Source: Acidimicrobiaceae bacterium (GTDB lineage: Bacteria; Actinomycetota; Acidimicrobiia; Acidimicrobiales; RAAP-2). From it: a stretch of DNA of 34,853 nt. Numbering within the stretch: position 1 is the first letter of the stretch; each line of letters opens with the position of its first letter. Where the stretch lies: NCBI GenBank assembly GCA_003163875.1, contig PLRK01000089.1, forward strand, positions 30,408 through 65,260. Reading direction: 5' to 3'. The position numbers were made by a program, and so were the translations under genes. The notes beneath the pieces are model-generated. The model saw only the letters and a program-made list of their open reading frames with translations. It was not told the DNA's origin and searched no databases. Below, piece after piece: positions 8,179 through 15,468 of this stretch.

Positions 8179-9179
8179 CGGTCGGCGCTTCGAAAAAGCG
8201 CATGCAACGATGACATCTCTTCCAAGCACATCAGCAGTCCTCGAATCACGACCACCTCTGGCTCTGGTGCGACGAGCACTTCTACCCCAGTGGCGCTGCC
8301 AATAAGTTCGGCGAAGTCATTGAGTCGTGCGTTGCCGCCCACCAAGTTGAGCCCGCGCGCGCTCACGTCCTGGGACAGGTCCGGAGGAGCATCAGCAAGG
8401 CATTCCTGGATCAGTCGCACGGTGCTCGCGACCACTTCACCCATCGCAGTATTGACGAGTTCCGCGCTCACCTCGACGGTCACCGGCTCACCTTGCTCCA
8501 CAGTGCGGCCCTTGACGAGTTCGACGAGCCCGCTCGTGTACGCGAGAGCTGAGCCCAACGTCGTCTTCAACAATTCGATGTTGCTCGGGGAGATGACCAC
8601 CCCGTGGCGCATGCGCAACAACGTCGCGATCGCGCTGTCGAGATCGTTACCGCCTATACGGCGCGCTCCGCTCGTGACGATGCCCCCGAGTGAGATCAGC
8701 GCAGCTTCGGATGCACCCGCGCCTAGGACCGCGACCGCCGAGCCAATGGGGTCCTGGATCGGGAGGCCGAGCCCGATGGCGGCCGCGACGGGCGCTTCGA
8801 TAAGACTCACCTCGCGCGCACCCGCCTGGATGGCGGCCTGACGAAGGGCACGACGCTCGATGGCCGTTGCGAGCGACGGCACACTCATCACGACGCGGGC
8901 GCGACTCAGTTTGGACACCCCGGCACGCTCAAAGAGTCCACTGATGAGTCGCGCGGTGACGTCAAAATCGACGGTGGCGCCCTTTTCGAGTGGGCGAAAC
9001 ACCACGACGTGACGTGCAGTGCGTCCCACGAGGTCAAGTGCCTGGTGACCAATGCTGACGACTTCCCCATTCGTCGTATCGATCGCCACCAAAGTCGGTT
9101 CGTTGAACACGACGCCTCGCTGGTTCGTCGCAAGTCTCGTGTGGGACGTGCCGATATCGAGCGCGACGTCCAGTGCCAT
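8175..9179 (-). CDS. MreB-like bacterial actin with degenerate ATPase motifs
   Basis: A 334-residue MreB/Mbl family protein of normal length. The phosphate-1 loop is recognisable (DIGTSHTRLA from residue 8, then GVVFNEPTLVAID), as are GRTARHVVVFRPLEKG and ISLGGIV. However, the phosphate-2 motif (normally DIGGGTTE) reads VLGAGASE, so the Mg-binding Asp is Val151, and the usual IEEP before AAAIG is IEAP (Ala129). ATP hydrolysis is therefore doubtful; it may be a non-dynamic filament subunit or a regulator. No mreC or mreD lies beside it. The ATG at 9179 begins the conserved N-terminus; the frame continues upstream to 9239 but those residues look unlike MreB. There is no clear ribosome site; TAGCAT lies eight bases upstream. 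Confidence 0.85.
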   Translation of the reverse strand: MALDVALDIGTSHTRLATNQRGVVFNEPTLVAIDTTNGEVVSIGHQALDLVGRTARHVVVFRPLEKGATVDFDVTARLISGLFERAGVSKLSRARVVMSVPSLATAIERRALRQAAIQAGAREVSLIEAPVAAAIGLGLPIQDPIGSAVAVLGAGASEAALISLGGIVTSGARRIGGNDLDSAIATLLRMRHGVVISPSNIELLKTTLGSALAYTSGLVELVKGRTVEQGEPVTVEVSAELVNTAMGEVVASTVRLIQECLADAPPDLSQDVSARGLNLVGGNARLNDFAELIGSATGVEVLVAPEPEVVVIRGLLMCLEEMSSLHALFRSADR

Positions 9180-9193
9180 GGGTATCGATGCTA
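9180..9193 (-). promoter_or_regulatory. Possible leaderless -10 (TAGCAT) for mreB-like gene
   Basis: TAGCAT (9188-9193, minus) fits TANNNT and ends eight bases before the ATG, with no Shine-Dalgarno between. Confidence 0.35.
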
Positions 9194-9233
9194 GGTCGCA
9201 CCGACACCCGTGAGGGACTGGTGAAACGGCGCT

Positions 9234-9253
9234 CACCAACCCCTAAGTTGGTG
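9234..9253. promoter_or_regulatory. Perfect 7-bp inverted repeat before the DUF2342-like gene
   Basis: CACCAAC and GTTGGTG flank a six-base spacer (ccctaa) and end two bases before the GTG start at 9256. The repeat overlaps the candidate -10 TAAGTT (9244-9249). It could be an operator shared by the two divergent genes or an RNA hairpin; no T-run follows, so it is not a typical terminator. Confidence 0.4.
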
Positions 9254-9255
9254 CC
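9244..9255 (+). promoter_or_regulatory. Possible leaderless -10 (TAAGTT) for DUF2342-like gene
   Basis: TAAGTT (9244-9249) fits TANNNT and ends six bases before the GTG at 9256. No Shine-Dalgarno is seen. Confidence 0.35.
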
Positions 9256-10386
9256 GTGAGTAATGACCCCTTCGGCGGAATGTTCAGCGACATCTTTAAT
9301 CTGCTCGGACAACAAGGACCAGACGCATGGTTCCAGACGGCGACGCAACTCGCCCTCAACATCGCTCGTGGCGAGGACGGCGATCCAAATCCCCTTCCCA
9401 GCGAGCGCCAGCGTCTCGAAGAACTCGCACTGCTGGTTAGTCGACACGTCGAGGCGCTCTTTGGCGTCGCGGGTGACGCCACGATCACCGGCGTCAATCG
9501 ATCGGCACTCACGCTCGCCGCGTTGAACCAGTGGAAACCCCTCATTCAACCAATGCTCACCTCGACAATGGGTGCTGGGCTGGTCGACGAAGACACCGAC
9601 CCGGGCGAGAACGCAATGATGGCTCAACTCGCCTCAACGATTGGACCGCTGTTCACCGGTTTCCAGATGGGCTCGGTCGCCGGGCACTTCTCTGAGCGAG
9701 CCTGGTCTCTCGCGGTACTGCCGCTGCCGCGACTCGACGCGACGCGCCAGCTGGTCGTGAACAACTTGACGAGTTTCGCAGAGGCGTGGTCGCTCGAACG
9801 CGACGAGGTGTACGTCTTCGCCCTCGCACAAGAATTCGTCGCCGCGCTCGTCTTATCCCAGCCCGGTACCGGCGACGCGCTGCGAGCTCTCTTGGTCGAC
9901 GCCGTGCGCGAAGCGAGCGCGGCGCAAGCCGACTTGTTCACCCGGCTGCAGACGATGATCAATCCCGAGGACTTGAACTCCTTGATGAACAATCCCGAGG
10001 CTCTCCTCGAGGGCATCGAGATGCCCGCGGAAACCGACGCGACGCGTGCGATCAACGCCGCTGCGAGCGTGTTGCTCGCGTTCTTCGAACGAGCGGCGCA
10101 CGACATCACCGAATCAATTCTTGGTCCACGACCCGCTCTTGGAGAGGCGTACACGCGTCACCGACGAAGCGACGCCCGAGGCGAAGACGCGGCGGCGGCG
10201 CTCTTTGGTATCGCGACCCAAGGCGAGCACCACAATCAAGCGAAGGAATTCGTGAACGCCCTGGTCGTCGAACACGGCTTGCCAGTCTTTGATGCGTTGC
10301 TTCGCGTCGACGGATTACCGAGCGCGAGCGAACTCAACGACCCCGTCGCGTGGTACGAGCGAGTGGCGAACTCGCCGCTCGCTTAA
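9256..10386 (+). CDS. DUF2342/zincin-like protein lacking the HExxH site
   Basis: A 376-residue relative of the actinobacterial DUF2342 (zincin-like metalloprotease-fold) family. The signature GFQMGSVAGHFSERA (about 135-149) and PLPR (156-159) are present, as is the Trp/Leu-rich helix that should carry the zinc site. In relatives this reads roughly LHEVxHH; here residues 190-196 are LAQEFVA, so both zinc-binding histidines are gone while Glu193 remains. It is probably not an active metalloprotease. The M. tuberculosis relative Rv3195 sits next to the UPF0182/YlbL pair (from memory), which fits this neighbourhood. The GTG start has no ribosome site; its stop overlaps the facing 92-residue gene by TTAA. 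Confidence 0.72.
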   Translation: MSNDPFGGMFSDIFNLLGQQGPDAWFQTATQLALNIARGEDGDPNPLPSERQRLEELALLVSRHVEALFGVAGDATITGVNRSALTLAALNQWKPLIQPMLTSTMGAGLVDEDTDPGENAMMAQLASTIGPLFTGFQMGSVAGHFSERAWSLAVLPLPRLDATRQLVVNNLTSFAEAWSLERDEVYVFALAQEFVAALVLSQPGTGDALRALLVDAVREASAAQADLFTRLQTMINPEDLNSLMNNPEALLEGIEMPAETDATRAINAAASVLLAFFERAAHDITESILGPRPALGEAYTRHRRSDARGEDAAAALFGIATQGEHHNQAKEFVNALVVEHGLPVFDALLRVDGLPSASELNDPVAWYERVANSPLA

Positions 10387-10661
10387 ACCTCTTCCTCGTA
10401 GCCGAGGTTCCATTCGACGAGCAGGTTCTCGCGTTCGGCGTCGCGGTTGACGCGCTCGCGATTACGTCGAAATTGTGGGTCGTGTGGTGGCAAAAAGCGA
10501 AGTCGAGCGTCAATTCGGTCGACGAACGCCTGGATCTGCTCCTCGTCGCCAAAGACCATCCGGCACTCCCAATGCGGTGCGACGGGACCGAGGTAGATCA
10601 CTTGGACGTGGCCAACGGGGTCGACGACTTCGGTGCTTTCGATGCTCGGAACCTGGCTCAC
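10383..10661 (-). CDS. Conserved-looking small protein, function unknown
   Basis: A 92-residue soluble protein. I place the start at GTG 10661 because AAAGGAG lies four bases upstream, rather than at the open-frame limit 10730. It has a beta-type segment (HVQVIYLGPVAPHWECRMVFG), an amphipathic helix (EQIQAFVDRI) and a charged C-terminal part (RFLPPHDPQFRRNRERVNRD, ending WNLGYEEE). I do not recognise the family; no catalytic motif is visible. It faces the DUF2342-like gene and shares its stop region. Confidence 0.6.
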   Translation of the reverse strand: MSQVPSIESTEVVDPVGHVQVIYLGPVAPHWECRMVFGDEEQIQAFVDRIDARLRFLPPHDPQFRRNRERVNRDAERENLLVEWNLGYEEEV

Positions 10662-10759
10662 GATGCTCCTTTGGGGCGAAAACTGCGCAGTACCCATTGT
10701 ACTGGCTGTCCCGTGATCGTCTCGTGGCACCGGTGCTTCGGCGCGCGCCCTTTGGTCCC

Positions 10760-10771
10760 TAGCCTTAAGGC
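10760..10771 (+). promoter_or_regulatory. Possible leaderless -10 (TAGCCT) for formiminotransferase gene
   Basis: TAGCCT (10760-10765) fits TANNNT and ends six bases before the GTG start at 10772; no Shine-Dalgarno is seen in this interval. Confidence 0.35.
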
Positions 10772-11593
10772 GTGTTCGAATGCGTGCTCAACATCTCTGA
10801 GGGTCGCGACGAGTTGGTGCTCGACGAATTGAGCGCACTAAGTGGCCCATCGCTACGCGATCGCCACCGCGACGAACGGCACCATCGTTCGGTCTTCACG
10901 CTCATCAACGATCCAGAGCAACTCATCGACGACGTGCGTTCGCTGATCGGCGGCGCCTTCAATCGCCTCAGCCTTCGTGAACACGAGGGCGTACATCCGC
11001 GCTTCGGCGTCGTCGACGTCGTACCCTTCGTCGCCCTGGCGCCCGATGAACGAGCGCGGGCTCGCCAGCTTCGCGACGACACGGCGAAGTGGATTGCGAG
11101 CACTTTTGGCGTCGCGACGTTCCTGTACGGCGAACTCGACGGGGGCGAGAATCGTACGTTACCCGACGTACGGCGCCGCGCGTTCCTCACCCTCGATCCG
11201 GACTTCGGTCCACTCGCGGCGTCGGCGTCTCTTGGTGCGGTCGCCGTGGGCGAACGGCCCGTGCTCATCGCGTGGAACCTGTGGCTCGCCAACACCACAA
11301 TCCAGCGCGCGCGCGAACTCGCGGCGAACGTGCGCAGCGAGGACGTGCGAGCACTCGGTTTCGACCTGGGCGGCGAGGTCCAAGTGAGTTGCAATCTCTT
11401 GGACGTAGGGCGCACGACACCATCGATGCTCTATGACGCCGTAGCGTCACAAATGACCGATTCAGAGCGCATCACCCGGTGTGAACTCGTGGGGCTGGTC
11501 CCCACCTCGCTCCTCGAAAGAGAGCCACCTGCGAGATGGGAGCAACTCGACCTCTCGCCCACCTCGACGATCGAGTCGCGACTAGGTCCTTAG
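10772..11593 (+). CDS. Glutamate formimidoyltransferase-like protein
   Basis: A 273-residue protein matching the formiminotransferase domain pair (FTCD N and C subdomains). The family start (VLNISEGR, residues 5-12) and the catalytic-region motif HEGVHPRFGVVDVVPF (from residue 71, with His71 and His75) are both present. Known enzymes move a formimino group from formiminoglutamate to tetrahydrofolate in histidine breakdown, and some bacterial members instead recycle 5-formyltetrahydrofolate. No other histidine-degradation gene is nearby, so the folate-repair role is the better inference. It stands alone between the 92-residue gene and whiB, with which its stop overlaps (TTAG). Confidence 0.85.
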   Translation: MFECVLNISEGRDELVLDELSALSGPSLRDRHRDERHHRSVFTLINDPEQLIDDVRSLIGGAFNRLSLREHEGVHPRFGVVDVVPFVALAPDERARARQLRDDTAKWIASTFGVATFLYGELDGGENRTLPDVRRRAFLTLDPDFGPLAASASLGAVAVGERPVLIAWNLWLANTTIQRARELAANVRSEDVRALGFDLGGEVQVSCNLLDVGRTTPSMLYDAVASQMTDSERITRCELVGLVPTSLLEREPPARWEQLDLSPTSTIESRLGP

Positions 11594-11865
11594 CCCGCTT
11601 GGGAGCGGCGTTCGATCGCTCGAGCCCGGCGTAGACGTCGTCGTTCGCGCTCACTCATGCCACCCCAAATCCCGAACTTCTCGCCGTTGTCGAGGGCGTA
11701 TTCCAGGCAGTCACCGCGCACCACGCACCCGCGACAGACTTCCTTCGCCTCACGGGTCGAGGCACCGCGCTCAGGAAAGAACAGGTCCGGGTCAACGCCC
11801 ATGCAGTTCGCCCGCGCTTGCCATCCACGATCTTCCATACCGCTCATCAAGTCAACGATGTCCAT
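11590..11865 (-). CDS. whiB: WhiB-family iron-sulfur transcription regulator
   Basis: A 91-residue WhiB/Wbl protein. The four cluster-binding cysteines are C21, C44, C47 and C53 (C, then CxxCxxxxxC), followed by the beta-turn GIWGG (65-69) and a basic helix SERERRRLRRARAIERR. The spacing and DPDLFFPERG with STREAKEVC are close to the WhiB1/WhiB2 (WhmD) group, which controls cell division and essential genes in mycobacteria and Streptomyces; there is no WhiB7 AT-hook. I chose ATG 11865 because GGGGAGGA lies seven bases upstream; the frame extends to 11898 without better support. It would bind a [4Fe-4S] cluster and a sigma factor. Confidence 0.92.
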   Translation of the reverse strand: MDIVDLMSGMEDRGWQARANCMGVDPDLFFPERGASTREAKEVCRGCVVRGDCLEYALDNGEKFGIWGGMSERERRRLRRARAIERRSQAG

Positions 11866-11901
11866 GTTGTATTCCTCCCCATCGTGGCTCAACACCACTG
11901 A

Positions 11902-11950
11902 TGTAATTACAACGGTGTCATTGTTGCTGGGTTTAGCGGAAATTGCAAGT
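11902..11950 (-). promoter_or_regulatory. whiB upstream region: AT-rich, palindrome and GACAC
   Basis: This is the most AT-rich stretch nearby. It holds a perfect 10-bp palindrome TGTAATTACA (11902-11911), a GACAC pentamer on the minus strand (11915-11919), the core bound by WhiA in Streptomyces, and a possible -35 TTGCAA (11943-11948). No single -10 is convincing, so the exact promoter is undetermined. Confidence 0.35.
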
Positions 11951-11973
11951 GAAAATATTAAAACACCTGATGG

Positions 11974-11994
11974 AGGACGAATTCACTGCGTCCT
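11974..11994 (-). terminator. Possible weak terminator after the vWA gene
   Basis: On the minus strand AGGACG and CGTCCT form a six-pair stem around a nine-base loop, overlapping the vWA stop codon. A T-rich run (GTTTTAATATTTT) begins about eight bases later, farther than usual for an intrinsic terminator. Confidence 0.3.
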
Positions 11995-13987
11995 AGCCAG
12001 CACGGTGACTGCGGACGAAGTCGTCGAGCGCGTAGACGCCCAGTTCGTCCACCGAGGTATAGAACGTACGTCCGCCGTTGACTTTCGCGATCTGTTCGAC
12101 GAAGGGGAACTGGCTACGTTCGATGTCGAGGGCGAACGTGTTGATCGTCACGCCCGCCTTCGTGCATCGCATCACCTCGGCCATCGTCTTTTCCAGGGTC
12201 TCGTGCACGGGAGGCCACGAGAAAAACGGCTCGCCGTTGTCCATGAGGTGCGCCGTGGGTTCGCCGTCGGTCACGACCACGATTTGGCGCTCGCCTCGCT
12301 CGGCGCGCATCAAGTGACGACTGAGTGCGAGTGCGTGCTGAAGGTTCGTGCCGTAGGCGTAATCGATGGTGAGGGCCGGGATGTCCTCGATCTTCAATTC
12401 CTGAGCCATCTCGCCAAATCCAACCACGGCGACGAAGTCGCGGGGGAACTTGGAGCGAATCAATTGGGTGAGCGCGAGCACCATTTTCTTCGCGGGCACG
12501 AGGTTGCCTCGCATCGCCATCGACAAGGACAGGTCAATGGCAAAGACCGTTGCGGAGCGGCGCGTCGATTCATACTCTTCAACCTCGAAGTCCTCGGGGT
12601 GCAAGCGCACCGGAGTGCCGGGTCCTTGGCGAAGGACCGCATTACGCAGTGTCTTGGGTAGATGCAGGGCGAAGGGCTCGCCGGGCTCCCAAGGTTTGGA
12701 GGTCTCCTCGCGATCGCCCCCTCGAGAAATCGTCGCTTCACGATGCGCCCCGAGCGTTGGTGAATCGTTCAACTGCGTGAACAAGTCCTTCAACGCTTGC
12801 TGGGCGATCTGGCGAATACCCTTGGGGCTCAGTTTCAATCGACCGCCGTCGCGGTCGACGAAACCGCGGTCCTTCAGACCCTGGAGCGCCTTTTGCAGCC
12901 GTTGGACGTGCTTCGCCGCATCGGGTCCCAGATTGCGACGCACCGATTCGATGTCAACCTCGGGTAGTCCCTGTGCGGCGTTCGCCTTGCCGAGGAATTC
13001 CTCCAGGTTGCGAAGTTCACCCAATTGTTCGGCGACCGAGGTGGCGTCAGCAAAGCGCGAGCCACCTTGGCCGCGCATGCGGTGGGCCCGATTCCAGTCG
13101 ATGTCGGGCGTGGCTTGGCGAAGATTGGACACCAGGCGGTTCATGGAGAAATTGAGGTCCATGTTCTCCATCATCTGGGCGAACAATGAGCGCAATTCGC
13201 CCTGTTGTTCAGAAGACAGCGAATTGAACATCGCTTCGGCGGCCGCCGCACGTTCCGCCATGGCGCGAATGACGTCGTCGAGGTTCTCGGCGCCGGGGAA
13301 GAAATCACCAAATTTCTCCATGAAATCATCGAAGGACGGATCCAGGTCGTCGCCACGCCGATCTTGTTCAATCATCGTCGAGAGAGCATCCATCATGTCG
13401 CGCATACGGGCGAGTTCTTCCGGGTCGGGTGAACCCATGAACTCCTTGCTCTGTTCGAAGTACGTGTCGAGGACGTCTTGTTGGAGTTCGGCCATCAATT
13501 GCTCGAACTCCTCGCGAGCGGCTGACGAGACGAACTCATAACTCTGATAACTCGCGAGTCGTTCGCCCAATTTGTCGCTCATGAGGTCGTGTTGCATTCG
13601 TCGTTGTTCGACGAGGTCGCGCGTCACTTCCTTGCGCCGTTCGTCATCGGAGGCTTCGGCATCGGACAACAACTCGTCGAGTTCGTTCGCCTCGATACCC
13701 TCGATGTCGTCCAGCCATTCTCGGTAGCGCTGCATCTCGCCGTCGGGGTCTGCCTGTTGCTCGAGCTCGCGACGCTTCGCTCTCGTACGGTCGAGCAAGT
13801 CACGTAGGCCCTCGACGCGTTCGCCATCGGCATCGTTGAATCCCTCGCGCAAGAGTCGATCCATTGCTTCTTCGAGGTCGCCGGTTTCCATGAGGTCATC
13901 TCCCAAGAGACGCAGCATCTCGTCGATATCGACATCGTCGAAGCCGTCGCCGTCCGCGAAACGACGAAAGCCATAACGAATGGGCAC
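11993..13987 (-). CDS. vWA-domain protein paired with MoxR ATPase (Rv0959-like)
   Basis: A 664-residue acidic, helix-rich protein with a C-terminal von Willebrand A domain. The metal-ion site is intact: DLSLS near residue 485 and YGTN near 555, then VVVTDGEP. The N-terminal 420 residues are charged helices and MQDM-type repeats typical of Rv0959-like proteins. Such vWA proteins work with MoxR AAA+ ATPases as chaperones that insert metals or remodel complexes. The upstream MoxR stop and this GTG start overlap as TAGTG, implying translational coupling. The open frame runs on to 14275 but overlaps the MoxR gene there, so GTG 13987 is the start. Confidence 0.85.
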   Translation of the reverse strand: MPIRYGFRRFADGDGFDDVDIDEMLRLLGDDLMETGDLEEAMDRLLREGFNDADGERVEGLRDLLDRTRAKRRELEQQADPDGEMQRYREWLDDIEGIEANELDELLSDAEASDDERRKEVTRDLVEQRRMQHDLMSDKLGERLASYQSYEFVSSAAREEFEQLMAELQQDVLDTYFEQSKEFMGSPDPEELARMRDMMDALSTMIEQDRRGDDLDPSFDDFMEKFGDFFPGAENLDDVIRAMAERAAAAEAMFNSLSSEQQGELRSLFAQMMENMDLNFSMNRLVSNLRQATPDIDWNRAHRMRGQGGSRFADATSVAEQLGELRNLEEFLGKANAAQGLPEVDIESVRRNLGPDAAKHVQRLQKALQGLKDRGFVDRDGGRLKLSPKGIRQIAQQALKDLFTQLNDSPTLGAHREATISRGGDREETSKPWEPGEPFALHLPKTLRNAVLRQGPGTPVRLHPEDFEVEEYESTRRSATVFAIDLSLSMAMRGNLVPAKKMVLALTQLIRSKFPRDFVAVVGFGEMAQELKIEDIPALTIDYAYGTNLQHALALSRHLMRAERGERQIVVVTDGEPTAHLMDNGEPFFSWPPVHETLEKTMAEVMRCTKAGVTINTFALDIERSQFPFVEQIAKVNGGRTFYTSVDELGVYALDDFVRSHRAG

Positions 13988-15411
13988 TAGCGATTCCTCG
14001 AACGATAGAGAGCGCGAGCTCCGGACGCGTCCTTCGCCAATCGCTTCGTCAGATACAAGCCTTCGAGGATGAACTCGGTCGCTGCGGCGAGTTCGCCGTC
14101 GGTCGCACTCGGTCCAGCGACGCGTCGTACCGGCCCGTCGAGCGCGGGCATCGCCGCGAGCACGCTCAAGTAATCCTTGTCGGGTAGGTCGTCGCCCGTG
14201 TGCACGAGCGCCTCGGAACTGAAGGCCTCGACGATCTCGGGCGCCTCTTCGAGCAACACGTATTCGTTGAAGCACTGGCGCACCGCGAGTGACACGAGCG
14301 CCGCGATCACCTGATCCGAGTCGTTGTCGTCCATCGTGTCGAACTCAATCTTGCCTTGGGTTGATTGGACCATCGCCGAAAGGTCGCTAACACGCGGCAC
14401 GACGTTCGTATCGTGCGTGCGCAAGGTCCGACGAAGCGCGCTCGCGACGACGGTTTCGTAATTGGCGATAGACAGTCGCACCGACACGCCCGAACTCTGT
14501 GAGATGACGTGACTCTTGCGCGCGACGTGACTCACTCGGGCGACGATGTCGTCGATGAACCACGGCACCACGATGGGCACGGGCGCCGTGGGGAGCATCG
14601 CCTCTTGGTGGATTATCTCGATCTCGGTGGAGATCTCGTAGGGATAGTGCGTGCGAATCTGTGAGCCGAAGCGGTCCTTCAGCGGCGTGATGAGACGTCC
14701 TCGGTTGGTGTAGTCCTCGGGGTTCGCCGTCGCCACCACCAAGACGTCAAGGTCGAGACGCACGAGATGACCGCGTATCTGCACGTCGCGCTCCTCGAGG
14801 ACGTTGAGCAAGCCGACTTGGATACGCTCAGAAAGGTCCGGCAACTCGTTCATGGCGAAGATGCCACGATTCGATTTGGGCACGAGTCCATAGGACAGCG
14901 CTCGAGGGTCGTCGAGGAACAATCCACCCGCTACCTTGATGGGGTCGACCTCGCCAATGAGGTCCGCCATGGAGGTGTCGGGCGACGCGAGCTTCTCGGC
15001 GAAACGTCGCGATCGATGCACCCAGGAGATTGGCGTATCGTCGCCCTTCTCGCTCACGAGTTCGATGGCAAACGCAGAGATGGGGGCGAAGGGGTTGTCA
15101 CGAACTTCGGAGTCCTCGACAATCGGGAGCCACTCGTCCAACAATTCAACGAGTGAGCGAATCATGCGAGTCTTCGCTTGACCTCGCTCCCCCAACAAGA
15201 TGATGTCGTGGCCCGCGAGCAGGGCGGTTTCCAGCTGAGGTAAGACGGAATCTTCGTAGCCGAGCACGGCGGAGCTGAGGGGTCGGCCTTCGCTGAGCCG
15301 CTGCTCGAGGTTGGCGCGAATCTCCGCGCGAACCGAACGGTCGACGTAGGACGACTCACGCAGCGCACCGAGGGTCGTCGCTAATTCTGGGGGGGCAATG
15401 GGGGTGGACAT
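13987..15411 (-). CDS. MoxR/BchI-type AAA+ ATPase (Rv0958-like)
   Basis: A 474-residue AAA+ ATPase of the magnesium-chelatase-subunit/MoxR type. The Walker A loop is GERGQAKT (residues 74-81), followed further on by LFLDDPRAL, MNELPDL (sensor/Walker B region) and VVATANPEDYTNRGR (sensor 1), then LKDRFGSQIRTHYP. The family provides ATP-driven remodelling for partner vWA proteins. Length and layout match M. tuberculosis Rv0958, annotated as a possible magnesium chelatase (from memory), but no chlorophyll or cobalamin genes are nearby, so a chelatase role is unlikely. TAAGGT lies six bases before the ATG and could act as -10 or, through AAGG, as a ribosome site. Confidence 0.88.
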   Translation of the reverse strand: MSTPIAPPELATTLGALRESSYVDRSVRAEIRANLEQRLSEGRPLSSAVLGYEDSVLPQLETALLAGHDIILLGERGQAKTRMIRSLVELLDEWLPIVEDSEVRDNPFAPISAFAIELVSEKGDDTPISWVHRSRRFAEKLASPDTSMADLIGEVDPIKVAGGLFLDDPRALSYGLVPKSNRGIFAMNELPDLSERIQVGLLNVLEERDVQIRGHLVRLDLDVLVVATANPEDYTNRGRLITPLKDRFGSQIRTHYPYEISTEIEIIHQEAMLPTAPVPIVVPWFIDDIVARVSHVARKSHVISQSSGVSVRLSIANYETVVASALRRTLRTHDTNVVPRVSDLSAMVQSTQGKIEFDTMDDNDSDQVIAALVSLAVRQCFNEYVLLEEAPEIVEAFSSEALVHTGDDLPDKDYLSVLAAMPALDGPVRRVAGPSATDGELAAATEFILEGLYLTKRLAKDASGARALYRSRNR

Positions 15412-15423
15412 ACAAATACCTTA
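15412..15423 (-). promoter_or_regulatory. TAAGGT before MoxR gene: -10 or ribosome site
   Basis: TAAGGT (15418-15423, minus) ends six bases before the ATG. It fits TANNNT for a leaderless transcript, but the AAGG within it could equally be a weak Shine-Dalgarno. Confidence 0.3.
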
Positions 15424-15468
15424 GGAGCCGAGCCTCCTCCTGGACCGTGGGCGCGTTTCCGCACTGTT

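Noticed and set aside
11657..13541. Long plus-strand frames (334 and 363 residues) opposite whiB and the vWA gene
   Set aside because: Ser/Arg-rich shadow frames with no motif; the opposite strand codes for clear WhiB and vWA proteins.
13988..14275. N-terminal extension of the vWA protein
   Set aside because: The extra 96 residues are Arg-rich, overlap the MoxR gene in another frame, and the GTG at 13987 has the TAGTG coupling junction.
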